DNA from: Bactericera cockerelli
Taxonomy: Eukaryota; Arthropoda; Insecta; Hemiptera; Triozidae
Length of the DNA: 64,000 nucleotides
Reading direction: 5' to 3'
Assembly: GCA_024516035.1 (NCBI GenBank)
Contig: CM044958.1
Span: 5,536,574 to 5,600,573 of the forward strand
Part shown: in pieces, positions 31,095 through 41,248 of the stretch
How the letters are laid out: each line of letters begins with the position of its first letter
Position numbering within the stretch: the first letter of the stretch is position 1
Position numbers and translations under genes: made by a program
The notes under the pieces: model-generated
Told to the model about the DNA's origin: nothing
Seen by the model: only the letters and a program-made list of their open reading frames with translations
Database searches by the model: none

Positions 31095-31631
31095 CTACAG
31101 AGAGAAAAAGAAAGAAGAAATTTGTTGTAAATAATTTGAAAAAAGTTCACATTTTTGTTTAATTTTTTTTTTATGGAGAGTAAAACCCCCGTCCTGATTA
31201 CTTCAAATCAGGACGTACATCAGAGTTTTTCTGGCATGATTTGGTTTATACAAGTGTATAAGCCAAATTTGTTTAAATTAAATTTTAAGAGTTTTTGGCA
31301 GTGAATGTAAAGTACAGTTATTAAGTTATCCTGTTTGTATTAATCACAATCGACATATCACAACTCCTCAAACTCGCTTTACTAAATATTTACTTATTGG
31401 GACTTGAACTCAGTTCAAATTTTTTTACCTACATGTATGTGTCATGTTGCTAAGAGGATAGCACTCCCATGTTTCAATCTCTTGGTCTCGGGTTAATTCA
31501 CCATCTGAGTCAAATATTTATGAAGGTAGTAATTGTTTTCAAATTAGCTTAGTTTCTTCAATCTTGTATTTTCCAGTATTTCAAGTGTTATCTTTCAATT
31601 GATGAAATTGATTCTAAAAATATAAACTTAC
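31095..31631. other. Intron 7: fragments of 5S-SINE and SINE-B
   Basis: TGGAGAGTAAAACCCCCGTC (31,172) is a scrap of the 5S-SINE tail, and 31,336-31,405 (minus) matches SINE-B. No coding sequence. Confidence 0.5.
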
Positions 31632-32357
31632 TTCTCGCTCCTCCTCCAGTTGCATTCGCAGGCACTCCAGCATATTGTTCAGCTGTTTCTTCTCTCCCTC
31701 TTTCATTTTCATCTCTTCCATCAGTTCCAGCTGCACATTGCTCACTCGGTCATTGTCTTCCCTCTCTTTATCCAACTCTCTTTTGATCGCCTTCATTTCC
31801 ACAGCACTGGCATTGATTTGATTCTCCAGATTCTCGATTTGCACTCGATACTCCTAGTGTCATGTTGGAGAACATTTCATCTGCCTCTGACATGGTTTGT
31901 TCGTAGAGTTTCTCTTTGATTTTTAAATCTTTGATCATTCGATTTATTCTTCTATTTTCTCGATGTTTACTCTGTCTAGTCCTGATATTTTCTTTGTTCA
32001 TAGTTAGCATAGAGTTGTTATTGTTGTTTTTACAATTTTCACAAATGATTTGTACATTTTGGTTACTGTCGTGAGAGAGCCTCTCAATATTTGTTTCACT
32101 TTTTACATCTTTTGATTCGCTGATATGGCTGTGCATGTCCTGAAGTATGGTTTGTGTTTCTACATGATGTTTTAGCGATTCTAGCGAACACGTATTTGTA
32201 TGACTAGCGGTTGAAAGTGAAACATGTTCCTTATCTAGCATAGCAATTTCGTAGGCTTTGTCAATGCTATCATGTTTGCTGTAGCATAATGGCAGGAATG
32301 CTCGTGCTTTCTTATTATTTGGACTAGTATCACAGGATGTTATGACATAATTAGAAC
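31632..32357 (-). CDS. Coiled-coil gene, exon 7 (contains a +1 frameshift near 31,857)
   Basis: Acceptor CTGTTTCAG and donor CGAGAA|GTAAGT, 726 bp, entering in phase 1 and leaving in phase 0. The upstream frame (about 160 residues, including HVSLSTASHTNTCSLESLKH and KEKLYEQTMSEADEMFSN) and the downstream frame (QIENLENQINASAVEMKAIK onward) meet at ATGACACTAGGAGTAT. One extra G there accounts for both the frame change and the phase at the 3' end. As read, the upstream frame runs on about 25 residues to a stop. Sequencing error or a true null allele cannot be separated here. Confidence 0.85.
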
Positions 32358-32701
32358 CTGAAACAGTAATAGATTGTACTAATTTATTATGACATTTTCA
32401 ACATTCTGAGGAAAGAACTGATATCCAATTATATGTATTATATTTGGGTGTTATTTATTACGTAGTTACGAAAAAAAAATTGTTACTAAACCGTTTTTAC
32501 TACAGAATCTAAGGAAAGAAGAGTTTACCATCATTTAGTCTAAAAAGGTCAGTGTGTATTTACGGTCATTTCCAGCACATTTGAAACTACCAGATGCTTT
32601 CACTTGTAACTATGTATATATTATCTTTGAAAATAGTTCCATTTTATTAAGGTAATCTTTCTCACAATTCTAATTCAATCAAAAACTTGAACTTCACAAT
32701 G

Positions 32702-32826
32702 TACAGTTAAACCTGGATATAAGAGAACAATTTCCAGTCCAATTTACCTCTCTGTAAAGAAAATAATTTCATTATAAGAGTTCTCTTATAGAGAGAATAA
32801 CCATATTATTATTTCAGGTTTGACTG
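32702..32826. mobile_element. MITE with pogo/Tigger-like termini
   Basis: Left TACAGTTAAACCTGGATATA, right ATTTCAGGTTTGACTGTC, an imperfect inverted pair. Related copies lie at 47,045-47,205 and 50,924-51,058, and a left end at 45,932. CAGTCGAACCTGGATATAA termini resemble those of pogo-type mariner elements; this is inferred. Confidence 0.6.
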
Positions 32827-32844
32827 TCTTGTCAACCTAATAAT

Positions 32845-33035
32845 AATAATACTCTTTTGAAGGTATTAGGCAAGGAGCCACATTCTACCTATCCTGCAGG
32901 GTCTTATCCTTATGAGGTCACGAACTCAAATCAACGAGGAAAAATTCATGCACTGGTGGAATTTGAACCAACGGATCCCTTTTCTATCTTAATTACCGGA
33001 CCAGCGGGTTAACTACTTGACTACCAACTTCTACC
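32845..33035 (-). mobile_element. tRNA-like SINE, family D
   Basis: Minus strand: CGGTAATTAAGATAGAAAAG (head), GGTTCAAATTCCACC (B box), body ATGAATTTTTCCTCGTTGAT and tail AGGTAGAATGTGGCTCC. The tail is diverged. Confidence 0.6.
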
Positions 33036-34088
33036 CCCTCTATCGAATTCCAACTTACTTGTACTATCATTATTATTTAACACTTTATTGGTCAACTACA
33101 TGATACATTCAACAAAATAGGACATGAAGAACACAGGGGAGTAAGGATGAAGGTCCAAAAATTTGAGTTAGATACGGATTAGAGGTCTTTGATATTGTAA
33201 AATACGTAGACATGTTAAAAATTTGTAATAAAGTTGAGGGTGAGTAGATATTTACGTTTTTAAAACAGGAGGTCAGGGGAAGAAAGTGAGAGTCACATCG
33301 TTTGTGGGTAGAAAGATGAGAGTCCATGATCTTGAAAGATGACAGTCCAAAAGGTGTAAAAATTTAAAATTAAATTATCTCGAAATCAAAAAATTGGACA
33401 TTCATCTTACATTTTATGTCTTGCTCTGCACATAACAAAATAGTGACGAAATTATGTAACAAATTAGTACGATATTATGTACGCATTTGACCATGCGCAC
33501 AATCATATTAATGTAAATACGCGGAAGCCGACAGTAAGGAGATCCCTGTGCAGAGATGCAGCGTCGCTTCACTGAATTCATTCATGACCGTGCTTCTGCA
33601 TTACGCAACTGGTTCGATCCCACGGAGCAGGAATTTTACTCTGGCTCTCATGAAACTGTGACACGATTTCTTTTAAAATGGTTTGTACGCATGGTGCCTG
33701 TGTAGCTGTCCCGATCAGCACTTTGTCATGAATTTGTAGTACATCCTAGTATAGTTTCATTACCGTTGATATTGATTCAAAAAATGTGGAATAGATATAT
33801 TTTTTCATATAATTGTTTTATTTTTATCGTACATTCAAGAAGCGTCGCTATGTGGGCTCTCGCAGATCCATTCACAAACGGTTGTATAATTAGTTCCATA
33901 CAAATTTCAGTCTTAGTCTTACGTCTCAGTATCCTGTCAAAAACGACACCACAGACAACCACTGACATGGCTGAAAAACTTTTTGTATCTAGCTATGATT
34001 CGTCAGAAATGTGAAAGCTGGTAGTCAAATTTTCAATACAACTTTCCTTATTAGGACGGAGGACCTAGTCATGTAAACCAATACTTAC

Positions 34089-34433
34089 TACGCATGCGCG
34101 TGCTGATCCAGTAGGCCCGACACCTCTCCACCACTCTGTACACGTGGTAGCCGATCAGCACAGGCAGCACCTGTTCCAGCAGATGCAGTCTGTCCTTCAG
34201 CTCGATCTCTTTCTCCTCGAGCTCGAAGTTCTTCTGCTCGCACTTGTTCAGACTCGCCTCGTAGCAGGAGATGGTGGTCTCGAGACTCTGGCTCCGGGCG
34301 AGAGCCTCGTCCAGCTGGGCGAGAGTCTCGGTTTTGAACTTGTCGTTCTGCTCGATGGTGGCCTGGAGGCTGCCGATCAGGCGGACGTTGTGCGACAGCT
34401 GACTTTGCAGTTCCAGTTTCTTCTCGTTGATAC
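34089..34433 (-). CDS. Coiled-coil gene, exon 6
   Basis: Acceptor TTTTTGCAG and donor CGTA|GTAAGT, 345 bp, 115 residues, phase 1/1. Coiled coil (INEKKLELQSQLSHNVRLIG, LEEKEIELKDRLHLLEQVLP) ending in a more hydrophobic stretch, LIGYHVYRVVERCRAYWIS. It is GC-rich against an AT-rich background. Confidence 0.9.
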
Positions 34434-34946
34434 CTGCAAAAATGGTGGGAATTATGAAGCTTTTTTTTTTTTTTTTTACTATCGGATTGTCAGCGCATGT
34501 GTAGTCTCATACGAGACATTGACCTCTAGACCTATGATAATTATCTTTTTATCTCCTATAGTCATCTATTTATATTCATACAGCTTTACTCCCTCCAAGT
34601 CTGAGGGACGGGGCACTGTACCGCTGTACCCATCACAGCTGCCGCGTTTCCACTTTGGATACACAGAGTCTAAACCTGCACATACTACTCAACCAAAATT
34701 ATTTCAATTCAACAAAATTGCAACAAGGCGTGATCACTGCCTTGGACAATCTCTGCCACCAAACCTCCCTTTGTTCACTTTGACTCGTGAAGAGTTACTA
34801 TGTTGAGAAAAAAAAACCATCTATGAGAAGAAGAAGAAGAAGATAAATAGATGGTTAGAAAGAAAGAAACGAAATAAACAGGAAAGATAAATGGAAATAG
34901 TCGTCTGTTCCATCATAGAAATATGTGCTCCAATTGACATTGGAGT
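34434..34946. other. Intron 5, proximal part
   Basis: Unassigned sequence, including a ~100-bp block at 34,855-34,960 (AGAAAGAAACGAAATAAACA, CATCATAGAAATATGTGCTC) duplicated at 37,685-37,790 on the other side of exon 5. No gene. Confidence 0.5.
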
Positions 34947-35272
34947 GTGGTGTCATCTCCTCATACTCTCACACCTCCACTAGTTCTGCCTCCTCAGCTT
35001 CTCCTAAACCTCCACATACTACTCATACTCACTGTAGAGTTTCACCTCCAGCCGTTGACACTGGAGGCGGGTGTCATCTCCTCAAACTCTCCCTCCTCCA
35101 CTAGTTCTGCCTCCTCAGCTTCTCCTAAACCTCCACATACTACTCATACTCACTGTAGAGTTTCACCTCCAGCCGTTGACACTGGAGGCGGGTGTCATCT
35201 CCTCAAACTCTCACTCCTCCACTAGTTCTGCCTCCTCAGCTTATCCTAAACCTCCACATACTACTCATACTC

Positions 35273-35575
35273 ACTGTGGCAGAGCGAGTTAGCGCGCTAG
35301 GCATTGCACACATGGTGACCTGGGTTCGATTCCCAGCGGGGGAGGATTTTTTCTGCTCTGTACTTGGATGTTCGGGGTCCACTCATACCTCGTGAGGAAA
35401 AATGAGTAGCTGCTTTGATGTGAAGCAGCGACCAGTGGCAGAATCATAGGCAAAAAAAATAATACAAGATATTATAAATTAAAGTGGTAAAAGTCCTATG
35501 ATTCTGCGCTACCCACTAAAATTGTGACATGATAACACAAAGAAAAAGCATTATTATAATTATTATTATTATTAT
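35273..35575 (+). mobile_element. SINE family C inside the exon 5 array
   Basis: Flanked by ACTCACTGT on both sides (before GGCAGAGCGAG and after the ATT tail), which is the complement of the array's splice-donor junction. Head TGACCTGGGTTCGATTCCCA. Body as in the 29.5-kb copy. Confidence 0.82.
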
Positions 35576-35705
35576 TACTCACTGTTGAGTTTCACCTCCA
35601 GCCGTTGACACTGGAGGCGGGTGTCATCTCCTCAAACTCTCCCTCCTCAGCTTCTTCTAAACCTCCACATACTACTCATACTCATTACTCACTGTTGAGA
35701 GTAGT

Positions 35706-35995
35706 CACTGTGGCAGAGTGAGTTAGCGCGCTAGGCATTACACACATGGTGACCTGGGTTCGATTCCCAGCGGGGGAGGATTTTTATGTTCGGGGTCCAC
35801 TCATACCTCGTGAGGAAAAATGAGTAGCTGCTTTAATGTGAAGCAGCGACCAGTGGCAGAATCATAGGCAAAAAAAATAATACAAGATATTGTAAATTAA
35901 AGTGGTAAAAGTCCTATGATTCTGCGCTACCCACTAAAATTGTGACATAATAACACAAAGAAAAGGCATTATATTATTATTATTATTATTATTAC
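35706..35995 (+). mobile_element. SINE family C inside the exon 5 array, second copy
   Basis: Nearly identical to the preceding one, including the tail, but lacks a short block after the B box (TTCTGCTCTGTACTTG). Again at a TCACTGT junction. It may be an independent hit or a co-duplicated copy. Confidence 0.8.
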
Positions 35996-37254
35996 TCACT
36001 GTTGAGTTTCACCTCCAGTCGTTGACACTGGAGGCGGGTGTCGTTTTCCAGTTCCTCAAACTCTCACTCCTCCACTAGTTTTGCCTCCTCAGTTTCTCCT
36101 AAACCTCCACATACTACTCATACTCACTGTTGAGTTTCACCTCCAGTCGTTGACACTGGAGGCGGGTGTCATCTCATCAAACTCTCACACCTCCACTAGT
36201 TCTGCCTCCTCAGCTTCTCCTAAACTTCCACATACTAGGTATATGTAATATTACTTGGATAATAATACTTGGATTTCGAATATGAACCTGATAACAAATA
36301 ATTCCACATCTCTCCACATACTACTCATACTTACTGTTGAGTTTCACCTCCAGCCGTTGACACTGGAGGCGGGTGTCATCTCCTCAAACTCTCACTCCTC
36401 CACTAGTTCTGCCTCCTCAGCTTCTCCTAAACCTCCACTCACAACTCATACTCACTATTGAGTTTCACCTCCAGCCGTTGACACTGGAGGCGGGTGTCAT
36501 CTCCTCAAACTCTCACACCTCCACTAGTTCTGCCTCCTCAGCTTCTCCTAAACCTCCACATACAACTCATACTGACTGTTTGTTGAGTTTCACCTCCAGC
36601 CGTTGACACTGGAGGCGGGTGTCATCTCCTCAAACTCTCACACCTCCACTAGTTCTGCCTCCTCAGCTTCTCCTAAACCTCCACATACTACTCATACTCA
36701 CTGTTGAGTTTTACCTCCAGTCGTTGACACTGGAGGCTCAAACTCTCACTCCTCCACTAGTTCTGCCTCCTCAGCTTCTCCTAAACCTCCACATAATACT
36801 CATACTCACTGTTGAGTTTTACCTCCAGTCGTTGACACTGGAGGCTCAAACTCTCACACCTCCACTAGTTCTGCCTCCTCAGCTTCTCCTAAACCTCCAC
36901 ATACTACTCATACTCACTGTTGAGTTTTCACCTCCAGCCGTTGACACTGGAGGCTCAAACTCTCACACCTCCACTAGTTCTGTCTCCTCAGCTTCTCCTA
37001 AACCTCCACATACTACTCATACTCACTGTTGAGTTTCACCTCCAGTCGTTGACACTGGAGGCGGGTGTCATCTCCTCAAACTCTCACTCCTCCACTAGTT
37101 CTGCCTCCTCAGCTTCTCCTCAACCTCCACATACTACTCATACTCACTGTTGAGTTTCACCTCCAGCCGTTGACACTGGAAGCGGGTGTCATCTCCTCAA
37201 ACTCTCACACCTCCACTAGTTCTGCCTCCTCAGCTTCTTCTAAACCTCCACGTA

Positions 37255-37362
37255 CATTGTATTTATACTCAAATAAATAAAGAGGTGCTTTGTTAAACTG
37301 TTGGCATAATGGGACTACCTGTCTTGCGCTGACAGTCTAAATAAAGCACTAATTATACTTAT
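37255..37362. repeat. Inverted-repeat partner of 39,838-39,962
   Basis: GGTGCTTTGTTAAACTGTTG, CATAATGGGACTACCTGTCT and GACAGTCTAAATAAAGCAC match the reverse complement of 39,850-39,930. It ends six bases from the exon 5 donor. Confidence 0.85.
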
Positions 37363-37368
37363 ACTTAC

Positions 37369-37608
37369 TGTTGAGTTTCACCTCCAGCCGTTGACACTGG
37401 AGGCGGGTGTCGTTCTCCAGCTCCTCGTACTCGCACTTCTCCATGTCGAGGAACTGGTTCTGCCTCCTCAGCTTCAGATTGTCCTCCTCCAGCCGATGTA
37501 GCTGCTTCTTGAGCACCTCGTCCCGTTCCAGCATGGCTTGGAGGCGGGAGGTCTGCTCCTCCCCGCAACTCTCGTACAGGGCGAGGCGGCGCTCTAGACG
37601 CTCCATTT
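37369..37608 (-). CDS. Coiled-coil gene, exon 5
   Basis: Acceptor CTCGCAG and donor AACA|GTAAGT, 240 bp, phase 1/1. Continuous coiled coil: MERLERRLALYESCGEEQTS, LKKQLHRLEEDNLKLRRQNQ, ending LQCQRLEVKLN. Its 3' part is the progenitor of the ~121-bp tandem array lying immediately downstream at 34.9-37.3 kb. Confidence 0.92.
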
Positions 37609-37684
37609 CTGCGAGGAGAGAAGAGGTAAAATTTGGATAATAATGATAATAAATCATTTGTTTTATTTTTCATTTCTTTTTTTT

Positions 37685-37870
37685 GGTTAGAAAGAAAGAA
37701 ACGAAATAAAAAGGAAAGATCAATGGAAATAGACGTCTGTTCCATCATAGAAATATGTGCTCCAGTTGACATTGGAGTGTGGTGTCATCTCCTCAAACTC
37801 TCACTCCTCCACTAGTTCTGTATCCTCAGCTTCTTCTAAACCTCCACATACTACTCATACTCACTGTTGA
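37685..37870 (-). repeat. Outlying exon 5-array unit with shared 5' flank
   Basis: AGAAAGAAACGAAATAAAAA through CTCCAGTTGACATTGGAG, then a full array unit ending ACTCATACTCACTGTTGAG. It duplicates 34,855-35,045 on the other side of exon 5, so the exon is bracketed by array material. Confidence 0.8.
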
Positions 37871-37892
37871 GATTTAAAAAGGTAAAAAGTTA

Positions 37893-37985
37893 AAGTTATC
37901 ATATTTGTGTTCATCACTTTCGTGATACCACAACTACTCAAACTCGCTTTACTCAATCTACGCTGAAACCGGGACTTACTTGTGC
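37893..37985 (-). mobile_element. SINE family B, fragment
   Basis: GTGTTCATCACTTTCGTGAT and ACTCGCTTTACTCAATCTAC; the head is truncated at CGGGACTT. Confidence 0.65.
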
Positions 37986-38021
37986 CCGTTGCAAAGCACG
38001 GGCAAACGCCTAGTTACACAT

Positions 38022-38170
38022 CATCACCATAGGGTGGCGTCATCGTGAACGATGGTAGCCAGACAGCGGAGGAATGACTCAGCACTTCTACCACTGTCTT
38101 TACAAGGAGGCTGATAATTGACAAGGGCCCCCAGAACCAAGCCAATGCTGGTCTACTCCCTGTTTATAGT
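38022..38170. repeat. 38-bp-module dispersed element, fourth copy
   Basis: AGGGTGGCGTCATCGTGAAC to CTGGTCTACTCCCTGTTTAT with a single module. Confidence 0.75.
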
Positions 38171-38194
38171 TATACATACGAACAAAAAATAGTA

Positions 38195-38280
38195 AAACTC
38201 TGAGGGTTAGGTGGTAGAAAATGCTTTAAGCATTAACCTCGCCTGGTGGCTCCCTTCCACTAAAGAGCATTATTATTATA
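38195..38280 (+). mobile_element. SINE family D, 3' fragment
   Basis: ACTCTGAGGGTTAGGTGGTA to CGCCTGGTGGCTCCCTTCCA, then ATT repeats. Confidence 0.65.
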
Positions 38281-38374
38281 GTAGTCACAACCGTCACAGC
38301 TTTTTTTATATCACGGCCATGAACTAGCAGCTAGTATAGAAGCTTGTGCTCTGTTGTCTGGAACACAAGCCTGT

Positions 38375-39623
38375 CTGGAACACAAGATCTTATCATTGTA
38401 CATACCTTCCTTATAATACTCCAGCTCCTGTCTGGAACACACGATCTTATCCTTGTACATACCTTCCTTGTAATACTCCAGCTCCTGTCTGGAACACAAG
38501 ATCTTATCCTTGTACATACCTTCCTTATAATACTCCAGCTCCTGTCTGGAACACAAGATCTTATCCTTGTACATACTTTCCTTGTAATACTCCAGCTTCT
38601 GTCTGGAGCACATTGTAATACTCCAGCTCCTGTCTGGAACACAAGATCTTATCATTGTACATACCTTCCTTATAATAGTCCAGCTACTGTCTGGAACACA
38701 AGATCTTATCCTTGTACATACCTTCCTTGTAATACTCCAGCTCCTGTCTGGAACACAAGATCTTGCTCTTATTCTTGTACATACCTTCCTTGTAATACTC
38801 CAGCTCCTGTCTGGAACACAAGATCTTATCCTTGTACATACCTTCCTTGTAATACTCCAGGTCCTGTCTGGAACACAAGATCTTATCCTTGTACATACCT
38901 TCCTTGTAATATTCCAGCTCCTGTCTGGAACACATGATCTTATCCTTGTACATACCTTCCTTGTAATACTCCAGCTCCTGTCTGGAACACAAGATCTTAT
39001 CCTTGTACATACCTTCCTTGTAATACTCCAGCTCCTGTCTGGAACACAAGATCTTATCCTTGTACATACCTTCCTTGTAATTCTCCAGCTCCGGTCTGGA
39101 ACACAAGATCTTATCCTTGTACAATTGTACATACTATCCTGGAACTTATCCTTGTACATACCTTCCTTGTCATACTCCAGCTCCTCTCTGGAACACAAGA
39201 TCTTGCTCTTATTCTTGTACATACCTTCCTTGTAATACTCCAGCTCCTGTCTGGAACACAAGATCTTATCCTTGTACATACCTTCCTTGTAATACTCCAG
39301 CTCCTGTCTGGAACACAAGATCTTATCCTTGTACATACCTTCCTAGTAATACTCCAGCTCCTGTCTGGAACACAAGATCTTATCCTTGTACATACCTTCC
39401 TTGTAATACTCCAGCTCCTGTCTGGAACACAGGATCTTATCCTTGTACATACCTTCCTTGTAATACTCCAGCTCCTGTCTGGAACACAAGATCTTATCCT
39501 TGTACATACCTTCCTTGTAATACTCCAGCTCCTATCGGGAACACAAGATCTTATCCTTGTACATACCTTCCTTGTAATACTCCAGCTCCTGTCTGGAACA
39601 CAAGATCTTATCCTTGTACATAC
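38375..39623 (-). repeat. 57-bp (19-codon) minisatellite derived from the exon 4 end and donor
   Basis: About 22 units. On the minus strand each encodes QELEYYKEGMYKDKILCSR in frame with exon 4 and contains GGAAG|GTATGTAC, the exon 4 donor. Unit length divisible by three keeps the frame, so later donors would simply add 19 residues each until the TAG at 39,343-39,345 in about the fifth unit. Variants: two units with the AAGAGCAAG insertion (also found in exon 4 itself), a truncated unit near 38,610 and one near 39,130. Open frames on both strands here are by-products of the array. Confidence 0.94.
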
Positions 39624-39812
39624 CTTCCTTGTAATACTCCAGCTCCTGTCTGGAACACAAGATCTTGCTCTTATCCTGCTTGATGGGCTTGAAGCACTTC
39701 TCCCTCTCCTGCTCCCTTTCCAGCTTCTCCCTTATCTGAGCTAGCTTCCTCAGCTCCTCACTTAGGCGGCTCTGGTTGGCGCTGTCCGTCTGGGTTCCTT
39801 GACACTGGAATC
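39624..39812 (-). CDS. Coiled-coil gene, exon 4 (its 3' end is the source of the 57-bp minisatellite)
   Basis: Acceptor CTCGCCAG and first-copy donor GAAG|GTATGT, 189 bp, phase 1/1. Encodes FQCQGTQTDSANQSRLSEEL, a basic/acidic helix (REKLEREQEREKCF) and the closing CSRQELEYYKE. The last ~33 coding bases plus the donor and ~24 following bases are the unit repeated about 22 times downstream. I chose the first donor because it joins exon 5 in phase; any later donor up to the stop at 39,343 would also be in phase. Confidence 0.85.
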
Positions 39813-39837
39813 CTGGCGAGAATAGAAGTAGTTAATT

Positions 39838-39962
39838 ATAAGTATATGTATAAGTATAAGTTGTGCTTTATTTAGACTGTCAGCGCAAGACAGGTAGTCC
39901 CATTATGCCAACAGTTTAACAAAGCACTTCTTTATTTATTTGAATATAGATACAATGTATAT
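39838..39962. repeat. Inverted-repeat partner of 37,255-37,362
   Basis: GTGCTTTATTTAGACTGTCA, AGACAGGTAGTCCCATTATG, CAACAGTTTAACAAAGCACT. It begins 25 bp upstream of the exon 4 acceptor, so the pair encloses exons 4 and 5 and the 57-bp array. Confidence 0.85.
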
Positions 39963-39969
39963 TTTTATA

Positions 39970-40195
39970 ATAACAACACTCTTTAGTGGAAGGTAACCAC
40001 CAGGCGAGGGTAATGCACAAAGCATTTTCTATCACCTAACCCTCGGAGTCTTATTATTATGTGGTCAAAAACTCAAATTAATGAGGAAAATTTGTGAGGA
40101 AAAATTCATGCACTGGGCGGGATTCGAACCAACGGATCCCTACGCTACCTGGATTAACAGACTAGCGCGTTAACCACTTCACTAGTATTTCGACT
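39970..40195 (-). mobile_element. tRNA-like SINE, family D, near full length
   Basis: Minus strand: AGTGGTTAACGCGCTAGTCT (A box), GTTGGTTCGAATCCCGCCC (B box), body TGCATGAATTTTTCCTCAC, ACTCCGAGGGTTAGGTGATA, tail CGCCTGGTGGTTACCTTCCA. Confidence 0.78.
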
Positions 40196-40199
40196 GACG

Positions 40200-40932
40200 A
40201 AGATATGAGAGCGGGTATTTTCCTCACGCAAAGATTGTCTCTAGCAATCCAAAGAGGCAATGCTGCATGTGTTCCCTCTGGATTACCTCAGGGAAAAACT
40301 TTGTGCGACTTGACGTGAATAGAATTTGAATGTAAAAAAAAAAAAATACTATAGCATAAGGAGTATATATTATATAATATTTTGCAAATCTTGCCGGCTG
40401 AACAGTTTCCCCTGTTTGACCTCGCGGATCCAGCTTTCTCATCAACACTCGACCGTGCATTTAAAAGATACATTTTTTTTATATATATATTGATGTTTTG
40501 AGGTACAGTATACAGTTATATTTGTTATTTGTTTTTTTTTTTTATCAACTACAGAAGAGATGACAGTTGAGAATTTTGATGGAGTCTTTGATAATTTGTA
40601 TGGAGATGTCAGTAAGTAAATTAGTATTTAATCCATGTTTTCTGAAGTTACATGTTACATGATTTCTGGGGTCTCAAAGAAATTTCTATTTCCTATATGC
40701 TGCATATATTGTATATTATTTAGAACTATTGGGTAACACCCCCGTCGTGTAATAAACATGCAGGAAGAGAATGCCGCACCGCCCTTGATCAAGTTTTGTT
40801 TTATTTCAATTTCTATGTAAATATTCTATGTACCTACTTTATTGTAAATAAAACTTGATTCCAACATGTTTAATATTAATAAGCGACGCGCGACGTTAAA
40901 CTTAAAATATGTATATGTATATGTATACTCAC
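40200..40932. other. Intron 3: AT-rich, one dispersed repeat
   Basis: 40,755-40,885 is the second copy of the GATCAAGTTTT repeat (GGAAGAGAATGCCGCACCG). 40,735-40,760 has a scrap of 5S-SINE tail. No gene. Confidence 0.5.
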
Positions 40933-41248
40933 TTAAATCTTCATCCTCAAAGTAGATCCCACTTTCCTGCATGCTTTCCGTGTCCCTGAACAGCTTCCGG
41001 AAGGGCGACTCTATCGTCATTAGCTCCTCCTCCAGCTCCTCTTCTAGCTCCGCCTCCTCGTCTCTGATTGGATTAGGCAGACTGGAAAATGGCCGCACGT
41101 CGTCCGGACTCCGAGGACAGGAGGGGTGGCCGGAAAATGGCAGCACGGTGGCGATCATGCGCGTGGCGGATTTCCGGCAGGACTCGGAGCCAGGAGGGGA
41201 GCCACTGTTACTCGGGGAGCCCTCCAGAGAACTAACCATGGACCGGCA
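40933..41248 (-). CDS. Coiled-coil gene, exon 3
   Basis: Acceptor TCATTTCAG and donor TTAA|GTGAGT, 316 bp, phase 0 to 1. Ser/Pro-rich start (SSLEGSPSNSGSPPGSES), then a run of Glu/Leu (EAELEEELEEELMTIESPF) and the acidic end DTESMQESGIYFEDEDL. It is GC-richer than its surroundings, as expected for coding sequence in this AT-rich DNA. Confidence 0.88.

Larger units (their letters stand above)
32358..34088. other. Intron 6: repeats only
   Basis: Contains a MITE with TATAAGAGAAC ends (32,702-32,826), SINE-D (32,845-33,035, minus) and about 1 kb of AT-rich sequence without a gene that I can support. Confidence 0.5.
34947..37262 (-). repeat. ~121-bp tandem array derived from the 3' end and donor of exon 5
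   Basis: About 14 units. On the minus strand each holds a shrunken version of the second half of exon 5, the exact exon end GACACTGGAGGCGGG-complement region (GTTGACACTGGAGG), CTCAACA|GTGAGT and about 20 bp of intron. The real exon 5 (37,369-37,608) has the full-length version. Some units have lost the CGGGTGTCATCTC block. One unit (about 36,035) keeps GTCGTTTTCCAGTTCCTC, intermediate between exon and array. The array lies downstream of exon 5, so every unit offers a decoy donor. Confidence 0.93.

Noticed and set aside
34144..34806. 220-codon plus-strand frame
   Set aside because: Its first half is the antisense of exon 6 and it continues into intron past the splice acceptor.
34947..37280. 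Plus-strand frames of LILTVEFHLQPLTLEAG repeats
   Set aside because: Antisense shadow of the exon 5-derived array.
38311..39336. 341-codon minus-strand frame of repeated MYKDKILCSRQELEYYKEG as an independent repeat-protein gene
   Set aside because: It is the 57-bp array itself, begins right after the in-frame TAG at 39,343, and drifts through two frames. It has no promoter or splice context of its own.
38344..39683. Plus-strand frames of NTPAPVWNTRSYPCTYLP repeats
   Set aside because: Antisense shadow of the 57-bp array. A unit length divisible by three keeps all frames open.
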